Positions 8,235 through 17,357 of a stretch of 43,673 nucleotides of DNA are shown here, one piece after another (position 1 is the first letter of the stretch; each line of letters begins with the position of its first letter). The notes below the pieces were generated by a model. That model was given only the letters and a program-made list of their open reading frames with translations, was not told where the DNA came from and made no database searches. Origin of the DNA: a virus; IMG/VR virus record IMGVR_UViG_3300033149_001421, positions 1 through 43,673 of that record; one strand, given 5' to 3'. A program made the translations under genes and the position numbers.

Positions 8235-9707
8235 ATGTCAATTACTTTTCTTTCTATCCCAACTGGCCTTAAAGTTCCTGGTACTTATGTTGAATTCGAT
8301 ACTAGTAAAGCACAGCAAGGGGCATCTATTCAAAACCACGTTGCTCTTTTGGTAGGGCAAAGGTTATCCGCTGGAACGAAACCGGCTGGACAAATAGACG
8401 CTATAACAAGCGCAGCTCAAGCGAGGCAATACTACGGGCCTGGTTCTATGTTGGCTAAGATGGCAGAGTCTTTTATAAACGCTAATGGCGGAGTGAATGC
8501 AGTTAAAGCTATTTCTCTGGATGACGATGGCGGAGCTGTTAAAGCAGCAGGAAGTTTTGAAATCTTAACAGCTCCTTCCGCAGCAGGAACTTTAAGTTTA
8601 TATATTGCAGGGAAAAAGTATGCAGTAGCAGTGGCCGCAACAGATACAGAAGCCGCTATCATAACAGCTTTGATAGCGTTAGTCGTAGCAGATGACGATA
8701 GGCAAGTTGATGTGGCTGTGGATGGCGGAAACCCTGATTCTATGGACATCACAGCTAGGCATGGCGGCGAAGCTCCTAACGATATTGATATTCGTTTAAA
8801 TTATAACGGAGAAGTTTTACCTACAGGTATTACTAGTACAATAGTGGCGATGACTGGCGGAACTACTAACCCAGATGTAGCATCTGTTATCGCGGCTATG
8901 GGCGAAACTCAATACCACGAAATAGCGCAGCCGTATTCCGATACTGCTAACCTTCTTTTATTTACTACAGAACTAGATGATAGATGGGGGCCGATCAGAC
9001 AAAACGATGGCCATCTATATTATTGTAGAAAAGAATCTTTTGCAGCTCACTCTACTTTCTTAGATGGAAGAAATAATGGCCAGGAAACTGTTATGAATGT
9101 TGCGGGGCCGACTCCGACATGGCAATGGGCTGCTAATATAGCAGCGCAGATAGCTTCCGCAGCCCAGGCAGATCCAGCACTCCCATTCGAGACTTTAGCT
9201 TTAACACAGGTAAACATGCCTACAGAAGCGGAGCTATTTAGCTTCACTGAAAGAGATCAGTTCTTAAAAGCTGGATCTTCTACGTTCACAGTGGACGCTG
9301 GCGGAGTGGTTAGAATTGAACGCATGAGAACTACCAGAGTAGAGAACGAATTCGATGCGCCGGATGAAGCTCTAGCGGATCTTAACCCTAAACTTACATT
9401 GTCGTATTTACGTTTCGATTTTAGAGTAAATTGGGCCACTAAATTTAGTCGCCATAAATTAGCTGACGATGGAACTAGGTTCGGAGCAGGTCAAAGAATA
9501 ATGACTCCTAAAATCGGCAAAGCTGAAAGTATTGCCAGATTTAGGTTATGGGAAGAGCTTGGATTGGTGGAAGGAGTCGATCAATTTAAAAGAGATCTAA
9601 TTGTAGAAAGATCATCTTCTGATGTAACTAGATTAGATATCTTGTTACCTCCTGATTTAATAAATCAGCTAAGGGTTACAGGAGTTCAAATAGGATTCTT
9701 ATTATAA
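8235..9707 (+). CDS. tail sheath protein (Mu gpL-like)
   Basis: 490 residues, the usual size for Mu-type sheath subunits. It polymerises around the tail tube and contracts on infection. Family-typical features are the N-terminal 'PTGLKVPGTYVEFDTSKA' strand, the QARQYYGPGSMLAKM segment, and the C-terminal half with RFRLWEELGLVEGVDQFKRD and LPPDLINQLRV. It is followed by the tube gene after a 61-base gap. It shows the myovirus nature of the phage. Confidence 0.95.
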   Translation: MSITFLSIPTGLKVPGTYVEFDTSKAQQGASIQNHVALLVGQRLSAGTKPAGQIDAITSAAQARQYYGPGSMLAKMAESFINANGGVNAVKAISLDDDGGAVKAAGSFEILTAPSAAGTLSLYIAGKKYAVAVAATDTEAAIITALIALVVADDDRQVDVAVDGGNPDSMDITARHGGEAPNDIDIRLNYNGEVLPTGITSTIVAMTGGTTNPDVASVIAAMGETQYHEIAQPYSDTANLLLFTTELDDRWGPIRQNDGHLYYCRKESFAAHSTFLDGRNNGQETVMNVAGPTPTWQWAANIAAQIASAAQADPALPFETLALTQVNMPTEAELFSFTERDQFLKAGSSTFTVDAGGVVRIERMRTTRVENEFDAPDEALADLNPKLTLSYLRFDFRVNWATKFSRHKLADDGTRFGAGQRIMTPKIGKAESIARFRLWEELGLVEGVDQFKRDLIVERSSSDVTRLDILLPPDLINQLRVTGVQIGFLL

Positions 9708-9768
9708 GCTAAAGTTAAAAAGCAAAAAGTAAAAGAGAACTAAAAAGCACTAAAGGGAGCATTATACC

Positions 9769-10134
9769 ATGGCAAATAGAAGAGTCGGCGGCATTATATT
9801 TTTAAAAGTAGATGGCGAGCTTTTTCAAGCTAAGGGTGAATTTACTTATAATATAAATCCTAATAAAAGAGAGTCTGTTGTAGGGCAAGATAGTGTACAC
9901 GGTTTTAGTGAAACACCAAAAGCTATCTTTATAGAAGGCGCTATTACTGATAGCGACGAGCTTGATCTTGAAGGATTTCAAGCCATAAGAGATGCAACTA
10001 TAACTCTAGAATTGGCTAACGAAAAAGTTATCGTTTTACGCGAAGCATTTTATGCAGCGGATGGCGATGTAACTTCCGGCCAGGGTGAGATTCAAGTAAG
10101 ATTCGAAGCTATTGGTGGCGAAGAAGTAAGATAA
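9769..10134 (+). CDS. tail tube protein (Mu gpM-like)
   Basis: 121 residues, directly after the sheath, the standard sheath-tube pair. The start has the family pattern 'RRVGGIIFLKVDGELFQAKGEFTYN', and the middle has the conserved G-x-D-x-V-H-G-F segment (GQDSVHGFSETPK) followed by an 'EGAITDSDELDLE' strand. It forms the inner tail tube through which DNA passes. A strong terminator lies 15 bases after the stop codon, which would let sheath and tube be made at higher levels than genes downstream. Confidence 0.92.
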   Translation: MANRRVGGIIFLKVDGELFQAKGEFTYNINPNKRESVVGQDSVHGFSETPKAIFIEGAITDSDELDLEGFQAIRDATITLELANEKVIVLREAFYAADGDVTSGQGEIQVRFEAIGGEEVR

Positions 10135-10148
10135 GAAAAACGCTATTG

Positions 10149-10183
10149 CCGCAGGAAAGCTAATTGGCCTCCTGCGGTTTATT
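10149..10183 (+). terminator. rho-independent terminator after the tail tube gene
   Basis: CCGCAGGA (10149-10156) pairs perfectly with TCCTGCGG (10170-10177) around a 13-base loop and is followed by TTTATTCTTT. It is likely partial, since tail assembly genes continue on the same strand. Confidence 0.85.
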
Positions 10184-10216
10184 CTTTAATAACTATTTTT
10201 TGGATCGGAGCCAAAA

Positions 10217-10534
10217 ATGACAGAACAAGAAAACACGCCTGAAAACATTTCAAAAGTAAAAACCGTAACTATCGAGTTATCAGAACCTATTGAATGGGGG
10301 AAAGATAACACTATCACAGAACTAAAACTCAGAAGACCTAAAGGAAAAGATTTAAAAAATCTTTCTAGCGAGCCAACAATGGGCGAGCTACTTTCCGTTG
10401 CGCAAAGATGCGCTGGCGTTCCTAAAACTGTCATGGATGATTTAGATGGAGCTGATGCAATGGAAGTAGTAGAGGTTATCGGCGATTTTTTGGATTCTGG
10501 TCAGAAGACTGGGAGGAAGCGCTCGTACTCATAG
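10217..10534 (+). CDS. tail assembly chaperone, short form (Mu gp41-like)
   Basis: 105 residues, located between tube and tape measure. The pattern 'TIELSEPIEWGKDNTITELKLRRPKGKDL' matches the Mu gp41 / phage tail assembly chaperone family. The protein is non-virion and binds the tape measure during tail assembly. A slippery heptamer near the 3' end (10486-10492) allows a -1 shift into a longer product, as in many phages. The ribosome site is GGATCGGAG upstream of ATG 10217. Confidence 0.85.
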   Translation: MTEQENTPENISKVKTVTIELSEPIEWGKDNTITELKLRRPKGKDLKNLSSEPTMGELLSVAQRCAGVPKTVMDDLDGADAMEVVEVIGDFLDSGQKTGRKRSYS

Positions 10535-10653
10535 GCTTTATATTTAAGTGGCGGTACAGCGAGCTTTACGATCTTAATGATCTTGATATTTCATACTGGC
10601 ATACACATGCTGAGAATATTCGTGATAAGATTTATCCATCAGGGGAAAATTAG
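10217..10653 (+). CDS. tail assembly chaperone, -1 frameshift fusion (gp41/gp42-like)
   Basis: A -1 shift at T-TTT-TTG (10486-10492) replaces the last 13 or so codons of the short form with about 54 codons that end at TAG 10651-10653. The added part contains FWSEDWEEALVLIGFIFKW and a tail with several aromatic residues, resembling the second-frame segment of G/GT-type chaperones. The short form ends at TAG 10532-10534. No separate start codon with a ribosome site was found for the downstream frame, and it fills the gap exactly up to the tape measure gene. The short form would be dominant and the fusion a minor product. Confidence 0.82.
10486..10492 (+). promoter_or_regulatory. programmed -1 ribosomal frameshift site T TTT TTG
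   Basis: The zero frame reads GAT TTT TTG GAT; slipping back one base reads TTT TTT GGA. It fits the X XXY YYZ rule exactly in the correct frame. A small inverted repeat (TTCTG/CAGAA, 10495-10506) lies three bases downstream but is weak. Confidence 0.85.
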
Positions 10654-10665
10654 AGGGAGCTTACT

Positions 10666-12591
10666 GTGGGAACAGAAAAAGAAGTCAGGATAAAGATAAG
10701 GGCTTTGGATAGAATTTCTAGAACCCTTTCCCGCGTAAGAAGACAGTTCCCTCAATTGGAACGTGCAGTTAAAAAGACTAGCAAGACGTTCCAACTTATC
10801 AATGAAAAAACTAAAAAATTTAGAAAGACGTTAAGCAAAGTAGGCGCTGGGATGAGAAAATTCGGCGGCTCTATGACGCGAGCTATAACTTTACCTGTAG
10901 GGCTTGCGGCTGCGGGTATAATAAAACTGGGAGTGGATTTTCAAAGGTCTATGAACAGGGTTGGCGCTTTAACGAGAACAATTATTGGCGGAAAAGTTAC
11001 TCCGCAATTTGAAGCTTTGGAAGCGCAAGCTCTTAAGCTAGGAGCTTCTACAGAGTTCACAGCCAGGCAAGTAGCGGATGCGATGGGCTTTATGGGAAGA
11101 GCGGGCTTTGGTGTTAACGAAATACTAGCTTCCACATCAGATGTTTTAGCTCTTGCAAGTGCAACGGGCATGGACTTGGCTTTCACCGCAGATGTAATGA
11201 CAAAAACAATAAGACAGTTTGGCCTCGAAGCGAAAGATGCTAGTAGAGTAGCGGATGTGTTGGCCGATGTATCTAGAAGAACGAATGTAGATCTAGAATC
11301 TATTTCGGAAACTATGAAAGATGCCGCGCCTATTGCTAAACAGTATGGCGCTACGCTGGAACAAACCGCAGCTCTTACAGGTCTTTTAGGCGATGTAGGT
11401 ATCCAAGGTAGTAAAGCCGGAACTACATTAAAAAATATATTTATAAAACTTGCCACTCCATCTAAAACAGCAATAAAGCTTTTAGAAAGAATGGGCATAA
11501 CAATAAAAAAGACTAATGGCGAAATGATGTCCGCAGGTGAAGTGCTAACTGCCATTGGCCCGAAAATAGGTGGCCTTAATAAAGGAAACCAACTCGCAAT
11601 AATGAATGAGCTTTTCGGCCTCAGAGGTATAGCAGGAGCGATGGCCTTGATGTCAAAGGCAATGGATGAAGGTAAAAACCCTGTTGCCACTTTAACTAAA
11701 ATATTAAAAGACAATAACGGTGTGGCTAAGGACATGCAAAAAACTATGTTGATAGGAGCGCCTGGGGCATTGGCTAGATTTAGTTCTGCATTGGAAGGAG
11801 CTGGATTAGCGTTTTCTAAATCAGGTATACTAGATGCGTTTACTTCTATACTAGAAACAACTACAGGCTGGTTTACCGCACTATCAAAACTTGATCCTGC
11901 TATTTTAAAAACTATAACTGTCATGGCAGCATTAGCGGCAGCTTTCGGCCCTATAGTTATAGGTATGGGGGCGATGCTAACCTTGGCTGCACAGCTAGCA
12001 ATAATAATACCAACACTTAACGTGGCGATGATACCGATGGCTATTACCGCAGGGATTATAGCATTTAAAATAATTCTTATATCCGCAGCTATAGGGGCTT
12101 TAGTGTTCTTAGTAACTAGGCTTATAGATAGATGGGAGCATATGCTTTCCGCTTTCAAAAGGAGTAAAGGAGTAATGAGCGGTTTAAAGAATTTCTTTGG
12201 GGCGTTCTTTACTGATCGGGATGAAGTAGCTATTTCTAGAAATGCAAAGAAAGGCGCTTTCCCTGGTAGAAATATTGATAGGGGTTTCGATCCTTTAAGT
12301 AAAATAAAAAGAAAAAGCCCAACAGAAAATGTAGAAGATACTTTTGTAAACTTAAGTAAACTTTTAGCTACCAATAAATCTAGAAGGGAAGAAGCTGGTA
12401 AAAAGCTATTCGGCCCTGCTATAGGAGCGTTAAGAGGTATAAATCAAATAGGTACGAGGGGCGTAACTCAAACCAATAATGCCAACGTAAAAATAGATAT
12501 AGCTGCGCCTCCAGGAACTAAAGTTAAATCAGAAGCGGACGATCCTTCTTTGTTTGGCTTAAACCTCGGAATGGTTGGGAGTATACAATAA
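10666..12591 (+). CDS. tail tape measure protein (TP901 type)
   Basis: 641 residues, the longest tail gene after the chaperones. It begins with GTG at 10666, 5 bases after the GAGGGAGC ribosome site. N-terminal basic helices (residues 1-60) precede a TP901-type tape measure domain (LGASTEFTARQVADAMGFMGRAGF, GATLEQTAALTGLLGDVGI). Two or three hydrophobic segments follow around residues 410-490 (for example TVMAALAAAFGPIVIG and AITAGIIAFKIILISAAIGAL), which are usual in tape measures and may reach the host inner membrane during injection. Gene length sets tail length; by family experience this would be a fairly short contractile tail. Confidence 0.92.
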   Translation: MGTEKEVRIKIRALDRISRTLSRVRRQFPQLERAVKKTSKTFQLINEKTKKFRKTLSKVGAGMRKFGGSMTRAITLPVGLAAAGIIKLGVDFQRSMNRVGALTRTIIGGKVTPQFEALEAQALKLGASTEFTARQVADAMGFMGRAGFGVNEILASTSDVLALASATGMDLAFTADVMTKTIRQFGLEAKDASRVADVLADVSRRTNVDLESISETMKDAAPIAKQYGATLEQTAALTGLLGDVGIQGSKAGTTLKNIFIKLATPSKTAIKLLERMGITIKKTNGEMMSAGEVLTAIGPKIGGLNKGNQLAIMNELFGLRGIAGAMALMSKAMDEGKNPVATLTKILKDNNGVAKDMQKTMLIGAPGALARFSSALEGAGLAFSKSGILDAFTSILETTTGWFTALSKLDPAILKTITVMAALAAAFGPIVIGMGAMLTLAAQLAIIIPTLNVAMIPMAITAGIIAFKIILISAAIGALVFLVTRLIDRWEHMLSAFKRSKGVMSGLKNFFGAFFTDRDEVAISRNAKKGAFPGRNIDRGFDPLSKIKRKSPTENVEDTFVNLSKLLATNKSRREEAGKKLFGPAIGALRGINQIGTRGVTQTNNANVKIDIAAPPGTKVKSEADDPSLFGLNLGMVGSIQ

Positions 12592-13800
12592 ATGGGTTTA
12601 CGAATCTCGCAATGGAAAACTAAATTTAGGGGCGGATCTTTTCGGGGAGCCGCATTTAAAATAAGAAGCCATCAAAAAGAAGGTGGGCGACGAGTACAGG
12701 AACACGAGTTCCCTCAGTTAGAACAAAACAGATCGGAAGATCTAGGCCGAAAGATCGGCAGGCATACGCTGGATCTGTACATCATTGCGGACGATTATTT
12801 TCCCGCACGCGATGCGCTAGAAGCTGCATTAAATAAAGAAGGTTCTGGGGAACTTATACATCCATACCTTGGCCGGTTAACAGTACAAGCCGGGGACTAT
12901 ATTTTAAGTGAGTCTGTAGATGAAGGCCGGATGGCTAGGTTTACAGTTAAGTTTTCTGAAGCGGGAGCAGCTAAGTTCCCACAGCAATTCGTGGACTCAA
13001 TTGCTAACGTGAGTTCTGGAGCTAATGAATACATAACGAGTAGTAAAAGTTCTTTCGAAGATATCTACTCGGTGGCCAATGCTCCAGCTTTCATAGTGCA
13101 ATCCGCAGCAGATGCTTTAACTACTGTGGCAGACTTTGCAGAAACAGCTATCAAAAAAGTAACACAGCCAGTGGCTAATTTAACTTTTGCATTAAGAAAT
13201 TTAAGAACAAGTGCAGAAGACTTAGTACAATTACCGGGAGAACTAGCGGACAGGTTATCCAGTTTCTTCGAAGACCTATTAGCTGAATTCGAAAACGATC
13301 AGGAAACATCTTCTAGGATAACAAAACAATTTAAAGATCTACAAGATGAGTATGAAGATGTAATAGGAGATACTCCTTCTAGAAACAGAGAGCGAGTAAA
13401 CCAGCAAGCTACTATTGATTTAACAAAAGATTTAGCTTTTGCAACTCAGTCGAAATCAGTATCAGAAACTCCTTTCGGATCTACACAGGAAGCAGTTACG
13501 GAGCGCGACGAGCTTATAAATAACTTAGATGACAGGGCTACAGAAGTAGCAGACAACGACGGCGACGATGATCTTTACCAAACAAATAAAGATCTTCAAG
13601 CTGCACTTATAAGAGCTGTTCCACAAGCTGGGCTTACTGAATTGATAAACTTTACTCCGCCGAAAACACTTCCGGCTCTAGTTATTGCTCACAACATTTT
13701 CGGCAACATAGATAAAGAGCAAGAGATCATAGATCAGAACAGCATAGAACATCCAGGGTTTACGCCTGGTAATGAATTAATAGAGGTATCAGGTGGCTAA
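12592..13800 (+). CDS. Mu gpN-like DNA circularisation/tail hub protein
   Basis: 402 residues, starting at the base after the tape measure stop. The first 120 residues match the DNA_circ_N domain: SFRGAAFKIRSHQKEGGRR, then HEFPQLEQNRSEDLGRK and 'GSGELIHPYLGRLTVQAGDY'. In Mu this protein is a baseplate hub/tail component (named for DNA circularisation). The C-terminal two thirds are helical and acidic. It overlaps gpP by 8 bases. Confidence 0.88.
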   Translation: MGLRISQWKTKFRGGSFRGAAFKIRSHQKEGGRRVQEHEFPQLEQNRSEDLGRKIGRHTLDLYIIADDYFPARDALEAALNKEGSGELIHPYLGRLTVQAGDYILSESVDEGRMARFTVKFSEAGAAKFPQQFVDSIANVSSGANEYITSSKSSFEDIYSVANAPAFIVQSAADALTTVADFAETAIKKVTQPVANLTFALRNLRTSAEDLVQLPGELADRLSSFFEDLLAEFENDQETSSRITKQFKDLQDEYEDVIGDTPSRNRERVNQQATIDLTKDLAFATQSKSVSETPFGSTQEAVTERDELINNLDDRATEVADNDGDDDLYQTNKDLQAALIRAVPQAGLTELINFTPPKTLPALVIAHNIFGNIDKEQEIIDQNSIEHPGFTPGNELIEVSGG

Positions 13801-14956
13801 TTTCGGGGAAGATGTTGTAGCTCCAGTAACCCCACCACTGCAAAACGGTAGGCCACTTGCTGATGCCGTATCTATTTTAGTAGGAGGACAAGCTTTCCAC
13901 GGGTGGAAAACTGTAAGTGTAGGAAAGCATATCGAATCCATATGTAATACCTTTTCCATTCTTTTGGATGATAGGTTTGATGGGATGAATTCCACATGGC
14001 CACTTAAACCAGATACAGATATTAAAATAGGTATTGGAAGCGAAAGAGTTCTCACAGGTAGAATAGAAATAGCTTCCCCACAGTTTAACTCTGAAGGCAG
14101 AAGCTTTACGATATCAGGGCGATCTAATGCCGGTGATATCGTAGACTGTACACACGAAGGGCCAACAGAGTTTAAAAATATTCGCCTAGATAGATTGGCG
14201 GAAGAACTTATAAAACCTTTTGGCCTCAAAGTATATCTATCAGTAACTCCTTTAGTTATAAAAAAATTCGCAGTTAAACCAGGCGAATCAGTTTTTGAAG
14301 CCATAGATCGTGCAGCTAGACTTCAGGGATTTTTCTGGATAGCGACTCGTGGCGGAAACATCCGTTTAACTAGAGCGGGACGAGCTAGATCTTTCTCAGC
14401 ATTAGAACAAGATGTAAATATATTGGCAGCGAGTGCTGTATATGATGGCTCTAAAAGATTTAGTAAGTACACAGTTAAAGGGCAGGCCGGTGGATTAGAA
14501 GAGTTTTTTGGAAAGAGCGCATCGCAGCCAAAAGGAACAGCTACAGACAAGGGCGCTCCAAGGTATAGACCTCTTACAATTATTGCAGAAGGCGATGTAA
14601 ACGGAGCGCAAGCTAAAACTAGAGCGGAGTGGGAAGCTTCTAGTAGACTAGCACAGATGGCTAGAATAGAAGTAACAACTGATAGCTGGACGCAAGCGGA
14701 CGACTCTTTATGGGGTTTAAATCAAATAACTAAAGTAAGATCTACATATCTGGGAATGGATAGGGATCTCTTATCGGCATCAATAAACCATACAAAAACA
14801 AATGGCGGCGGAACTACTACGAACATAACGCTAGTAGATGCCCAAGCATATAACCCAGCTCCTATAGTAAACGCTAAGGCCACAGATGATCTTATGGCTA
14901 ACCTTGGGCCATTAAGCCCTTTTGCTGCATCAAACGGGGAGTCTTTCATTGCCTGA
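13793..14956 (+). CDS. Mu gpP-like baseplate hub protein
   Basis: 387 residues. The family pattern is visible: an N-terminal strand 'DAVSILVGGQAFHGWKTVSVGKHIES', 'FTISGRSNAGDIVDCT', and 'ESVFEAIDRAARLQGFFWIA'. Together with N it forms the central hub, related to T4 gp27/phage gp44. The order N-P-45 is as in Mu. The C-terminus extends 8 bases into the spike gene's TTG start. Confidence 0.9.
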   Translation: MANFGEDVVAPVTPPLQNGRPLADAVSILVGGQAFHGWKTVSVGKHIESICNTFSILLDDRFDGMNSTWPLKPDTDIKIGIGSERVLTGRIEIASPQFNSEGRSFTISGRSNAGDIVDCTHEGPTEFKNIRLDRLAEELIKPFGLKVYLSVTPLVIKKFAVKPGESVFEAIDRAARLQGFFWIATRGGNIRLTRAGRARSFSALEQDVNILAASAVYDGSKRFSKYTVKGQAGGLEEFFGKSASQPKGTATDKGAPRYRPLTIIAEGDVNGAQAKTRAEWEASSRLAQMARIEVTTDSWTQADDSLWGLNQITKVRSTYLGMDRDLLSASINHTKTNGGGTTTNITLVDAQAYNPAPIVNAKATDDLMANLGPLSPFAASNGESFIA

Positions 14957-15530
14957 TTTAAAAAGACAAATAGGAGAAATGATATCCAACATGATGCGGC
15001 CACTGAGAAACCGCGTTTACATGATGATATCTAGAGCGGTTATTGAAGTGGCCAAAGATAGCCAAGGTATGCAGACACTTAAGATGTCTGTGTTAGCGGA
15101 TGAAGAGCGCGACGATGTAGAGCGTTTTCAAAACTATGGTTTCACTTCAGTACCAAAAGAAGGAGCGGAAGCTGTTGTGGTATGCCCACAGGGAAACCGC
15201 GAGCATATGATAGCTATTGTCGTGGATGATAGGCGCTTTAGATTTAAGGCTATGGCAGAGGGTGAAGTGGCCATGTACACGGACGAGGGCGACTACATAC
15301 ATTTTAAACGCGGTGGCAATATAGATATTAAAGCAGCGGCTAAAGTTAAAGTTGAATCTTCTGCGGTAGAGCTTGGGGAAACAGCAGTGGAAGCAGTTAT
15401 AAAAGGCGATACATTTCAAACACTATTTAATGCGCATACGCACATTACCACTTCAGCAGGAAGCGCAACATCTGCGCCAGTGCAACAGCTTACTGGTAGT
15501 GAACTTTCCACAGTAACAAAAACGGAGTAA
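14949..15530 (+). CDS. Mu gp45-like baseplate spike/assembly protein
   Basis: About 193 residues. The Mu gp45 pattern is clear: RDDVERFQNYGFTSVP, GAEAVVVCPQGNREH, and AIVVDDRRFR, followed by a beta-helical stretch (YIHFKRGGNIDIKAAAKVKVES). The C-terminus has an H-x-H motif (FNAHTHITT) like those that bind iron at the tip of P2-type spikes. I chose TTG 14949 because GGGGAG ends 7 bases upstream; ATG 14979 has an AGGAG only 2 bases away and TTG 14922 has none. It pierces the outer membrane. Confidence 0.9.
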   Translation: MPDLKRQIGEMISNMMRPLRNRVYMMISRAVIEVAKDSQGMQTLKMSVLADEERDDVERFQNYGFTSVPKEGAEAVVVCPQGNREHMIAIVVDDRRFRFKAMAEGEVAMYTDEGDYIHFKRGGNIDIKAAAKVKVESSAVELGETAVEAVIKGDTFQTLFNAHTHITTSAGSATSAPVQQLTGSELSTVTKTE

Positions 15531-15533
15531 GAG

Positions 15534-15749
15534 ATGGCGCTATCTGTAGCCAGTATAAAAGCAGCTATTAAAGCTAAAAGGGAAGCAGCCTTTGGGCCTC
15601 CTGACGACGTTCTAGTGGCGGATGCGGCTTACCAGGCAGATGCAGAGTGGATGTTCGATGTTCTTACGATACAAGCGTCCACTACTTTAGCGAATGGTTT
15701 AGATAGCGGCGGCGATCTCTTAGTTAGCTTAGTAGGAGTAATAAACTGA
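15534..15749 (+). CDS. small protein between spike and gp46-like gene
   Basis: 71 residues, not recognised. It starts with an alanine-rich basic helix (SIKAAIKAKREAAFGPPDD) and ends with a hydrophobic segment. It is tightly packed: 3 bases after the spike stop, with the next ATG overlapping its stop. Small proteins of this general form (helix, GPPDD turn, helix) are common among phage structural genes, so a virion or assembly role is likely but unproven. Confidence 0.6.
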   Translation: MALSVASIKAAIKAKREAAFGPPDDVLVADAAYQADAEWMFDVLTIQASTTLANGLDSGGDLLVSLVGVIN

Positions 15750-16222
15750 TGGCGGAAAAACAAGGTATAGGATTTTTTAATGTCGGAACTGAATGCCCTG
15801 ATTTAGTTATAGAGAATGGAACTCTTAAAGCGGATAACACTTTAGAAACTTCTATGCTTATATCAGCTTTTTCAAATAGAAGGGTAGGAAGAGAAGACCT
15901 CCCGCCTGGTATTACAGAGCAGCAAGGTTGGTGGGCAGATCAGCTATCTGAGGTTAACGGCAATCTTATTGGATCTAGGCTGTGGACTTTGGCTAGAAAA
16001 GGTAAAATAATAGATGAAACCATAAGCGAGATGGAAAGCATTATACTTGAGCTGTTAAATTGGTTGATAGAAGACGGAATAGCTGACACGATAACAGCAA
16101 CATCAGAACGAGATGGCACTTATGGTATTAAAGGTTCGGGTGAAATAAAAAAACCAGATGGCGACAACATCCCTTTTAGTTTTATATGGGATGGCCAAGC
16201 TTTAAAGTTAACAGCAGTTTAA
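15749..16222 (+). CDS. Mu gp46-like baseplate protein (GP46 family)
   Basis: 157 residues. The signature of the GP46 family is present: 'SMLISAFSNRRVGREDLPPG', 'GWWADQLSE', 'IGSRLWTLARKGKI' and a C-terminal strand. It is a baseplate wedge component (T4 gp25-related position), encoded between spike and the J-like wedge protein as in Mu. Confidence 0.92.
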   Translation: MAEKQGIGFFNVGTECPDLVIENGTLKADNTLETSMLISAFSNRRVGREDLPPGITEQQGWWADQLSEVNGNLIGSRLWTLARKGKIIDETISEMESIILELLNWLIEDGIADTITATSERDGTYGIKGSGEIKKPDGDNIPFSFIWDGQALKLTAV

Positions 16223-16237
16223 AAAGGATAAAATAAG

Positions 16238-17347
16238 ATGGCATTTACTAGACCTAAACTAAGTCAAATAATTGAAAGAGTAGAATCGGATCTTAAAAAC
16301 GGCCTCGGTTTAACTGCAATACTTAGAAGATCATTTGAATATGTTTTAGCCAGAGTACTAGGTGGCCTTAGCCACGTACTACATGGGCATATCGACTACG
16401 CTATTGTAATGAAATTTTTCTTAGATACAGGAGATGAAGAAACTGTAGTTAGATGGGGAACGATTTATAATTTACCTAGAAAAGATGCGACTTTTGCAGA
16501 GCTGGTAGTTGACGTAGTGGGTACTAGTGGCGGCTCTGTTGTTGGCGGGGCTACTATATTTGTAAGATCGGATGGAGTGGAATACATAGTAAAAGACAGC
16601 ACAGTGATACCTGCATCCACTACAGTACCCGTGACTATTGTAGCGCAAGTAGAAGGTGACAGTGGCAATATGAATGACGGGGATTCAGTAGAGCTTCAAA
16701 GTGCGATTGCTGGAATAGAATCCGCAGCCCTTGTAACTTCTACATCTATAGAAGGAGCTGATCTTGAAGACCTTGAACTTTACAGAGAGCGTGTACTCGC
16801 TCGCTTGCAAAACCCTCCAGCCGGTGGCAAGGTTACAGACTATATTGCTTTTGCAAAAACAGTTACAGGAGTAACAAGGGCGTGGGTTTTACCTAACCAT
16901 ATCGGTCAAGGTACTGTAGGGCTTACTTTTGTAGAAGATAACGAAGTCCCTATAATACCCGATGCATCTAAAGTGCAGGAAGTGCAAGAGGCGGTACTGG
17001 CCTTGCAACCTATAAACGCTGATCTTATAACTTTCATTCCTAATGAAACAGAAATGAACCCGCAGATACAGCTTAAACCTAATACCAGTGATGTACAGGA
17101 TGCGGTTACCGCAGAGCTAAATGATATGTTGCAAAGAGAAGCGCAGGTACGTGATGCTTCTGATCCTGATAAGGTTGGCCAAGGCGTACAATTTGATGGA
17201 AAGATAGCTTTATCTTTAATTAATGAAGCCATATCTATTGCCGCAGGGGAAGAAGATCATGTGATTTTATCTCCTACTACAGATGTGCAGCCACTATCAG
17301 GCGGCATAGTTACGCTAGGAACTCCTATATTTACAACGCTTCCTTAA
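16238..17347 (+). CDS. Mu gp47-like baseplate wedge protein (Baseplate_J family)
   Basis: 369 residues with the Baseplate_J/gp47 layout: an N-terminal helix, 'VLARVLGGLSHVLHGHIDY', 'TGDEETVVRWGTIYNLPRKDAT', a beta domain with repeated S-x-G elements, then the conserved GADLEDLELYRERVLARLQNPPAGG. It corresponds to T4 gp6 in the wedge. The ribosome site AAAAAGGAT precedes ATG 16238. Confidence 0.94.
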   Translation: MAFTRPKLSQIIERVESDLKNGLGLTAILRRSFEYVLARVLGGLSHVLHGHIDYAIVMKFFLDTGDEETVVRWGTIYNLPRKDATFAELVVDVVGTSGGSVVGGATIFVRSDGVEYIVKDSTVIPASTTVPVTIVAQVEGDSGNMNDGDSVELQSAIAGIESAALVTSTSIEGADLEDLELYRERVLARLQNPPAGGKVTDYIAFAKTVTGVTRAWVLPNHIGQGTVGLTFVEDNEVPIIPDASKVQEVQEAVLALQPINADLITFIPNETEMNPQIQLKPNTSDVQDAVTAELNDMLQREAQVRDASDPDKVGQGVQFDGKIALSLINEAISIAAGEEDHVILSPTTDVQPLSGGIVTLGTPIFTTLP

Positions 17348-17357
17348 AGGAAAAGAC

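Noticed and set aside
10941-12374. 477-codon ORF on the minus strand inside the tape measure gene
   Set aside because: It is exactly antisense to a clear tape measure gene, has no ribosome site, and its amino-acid pattern (S/A/I/P runs) is that of a shadow frame.
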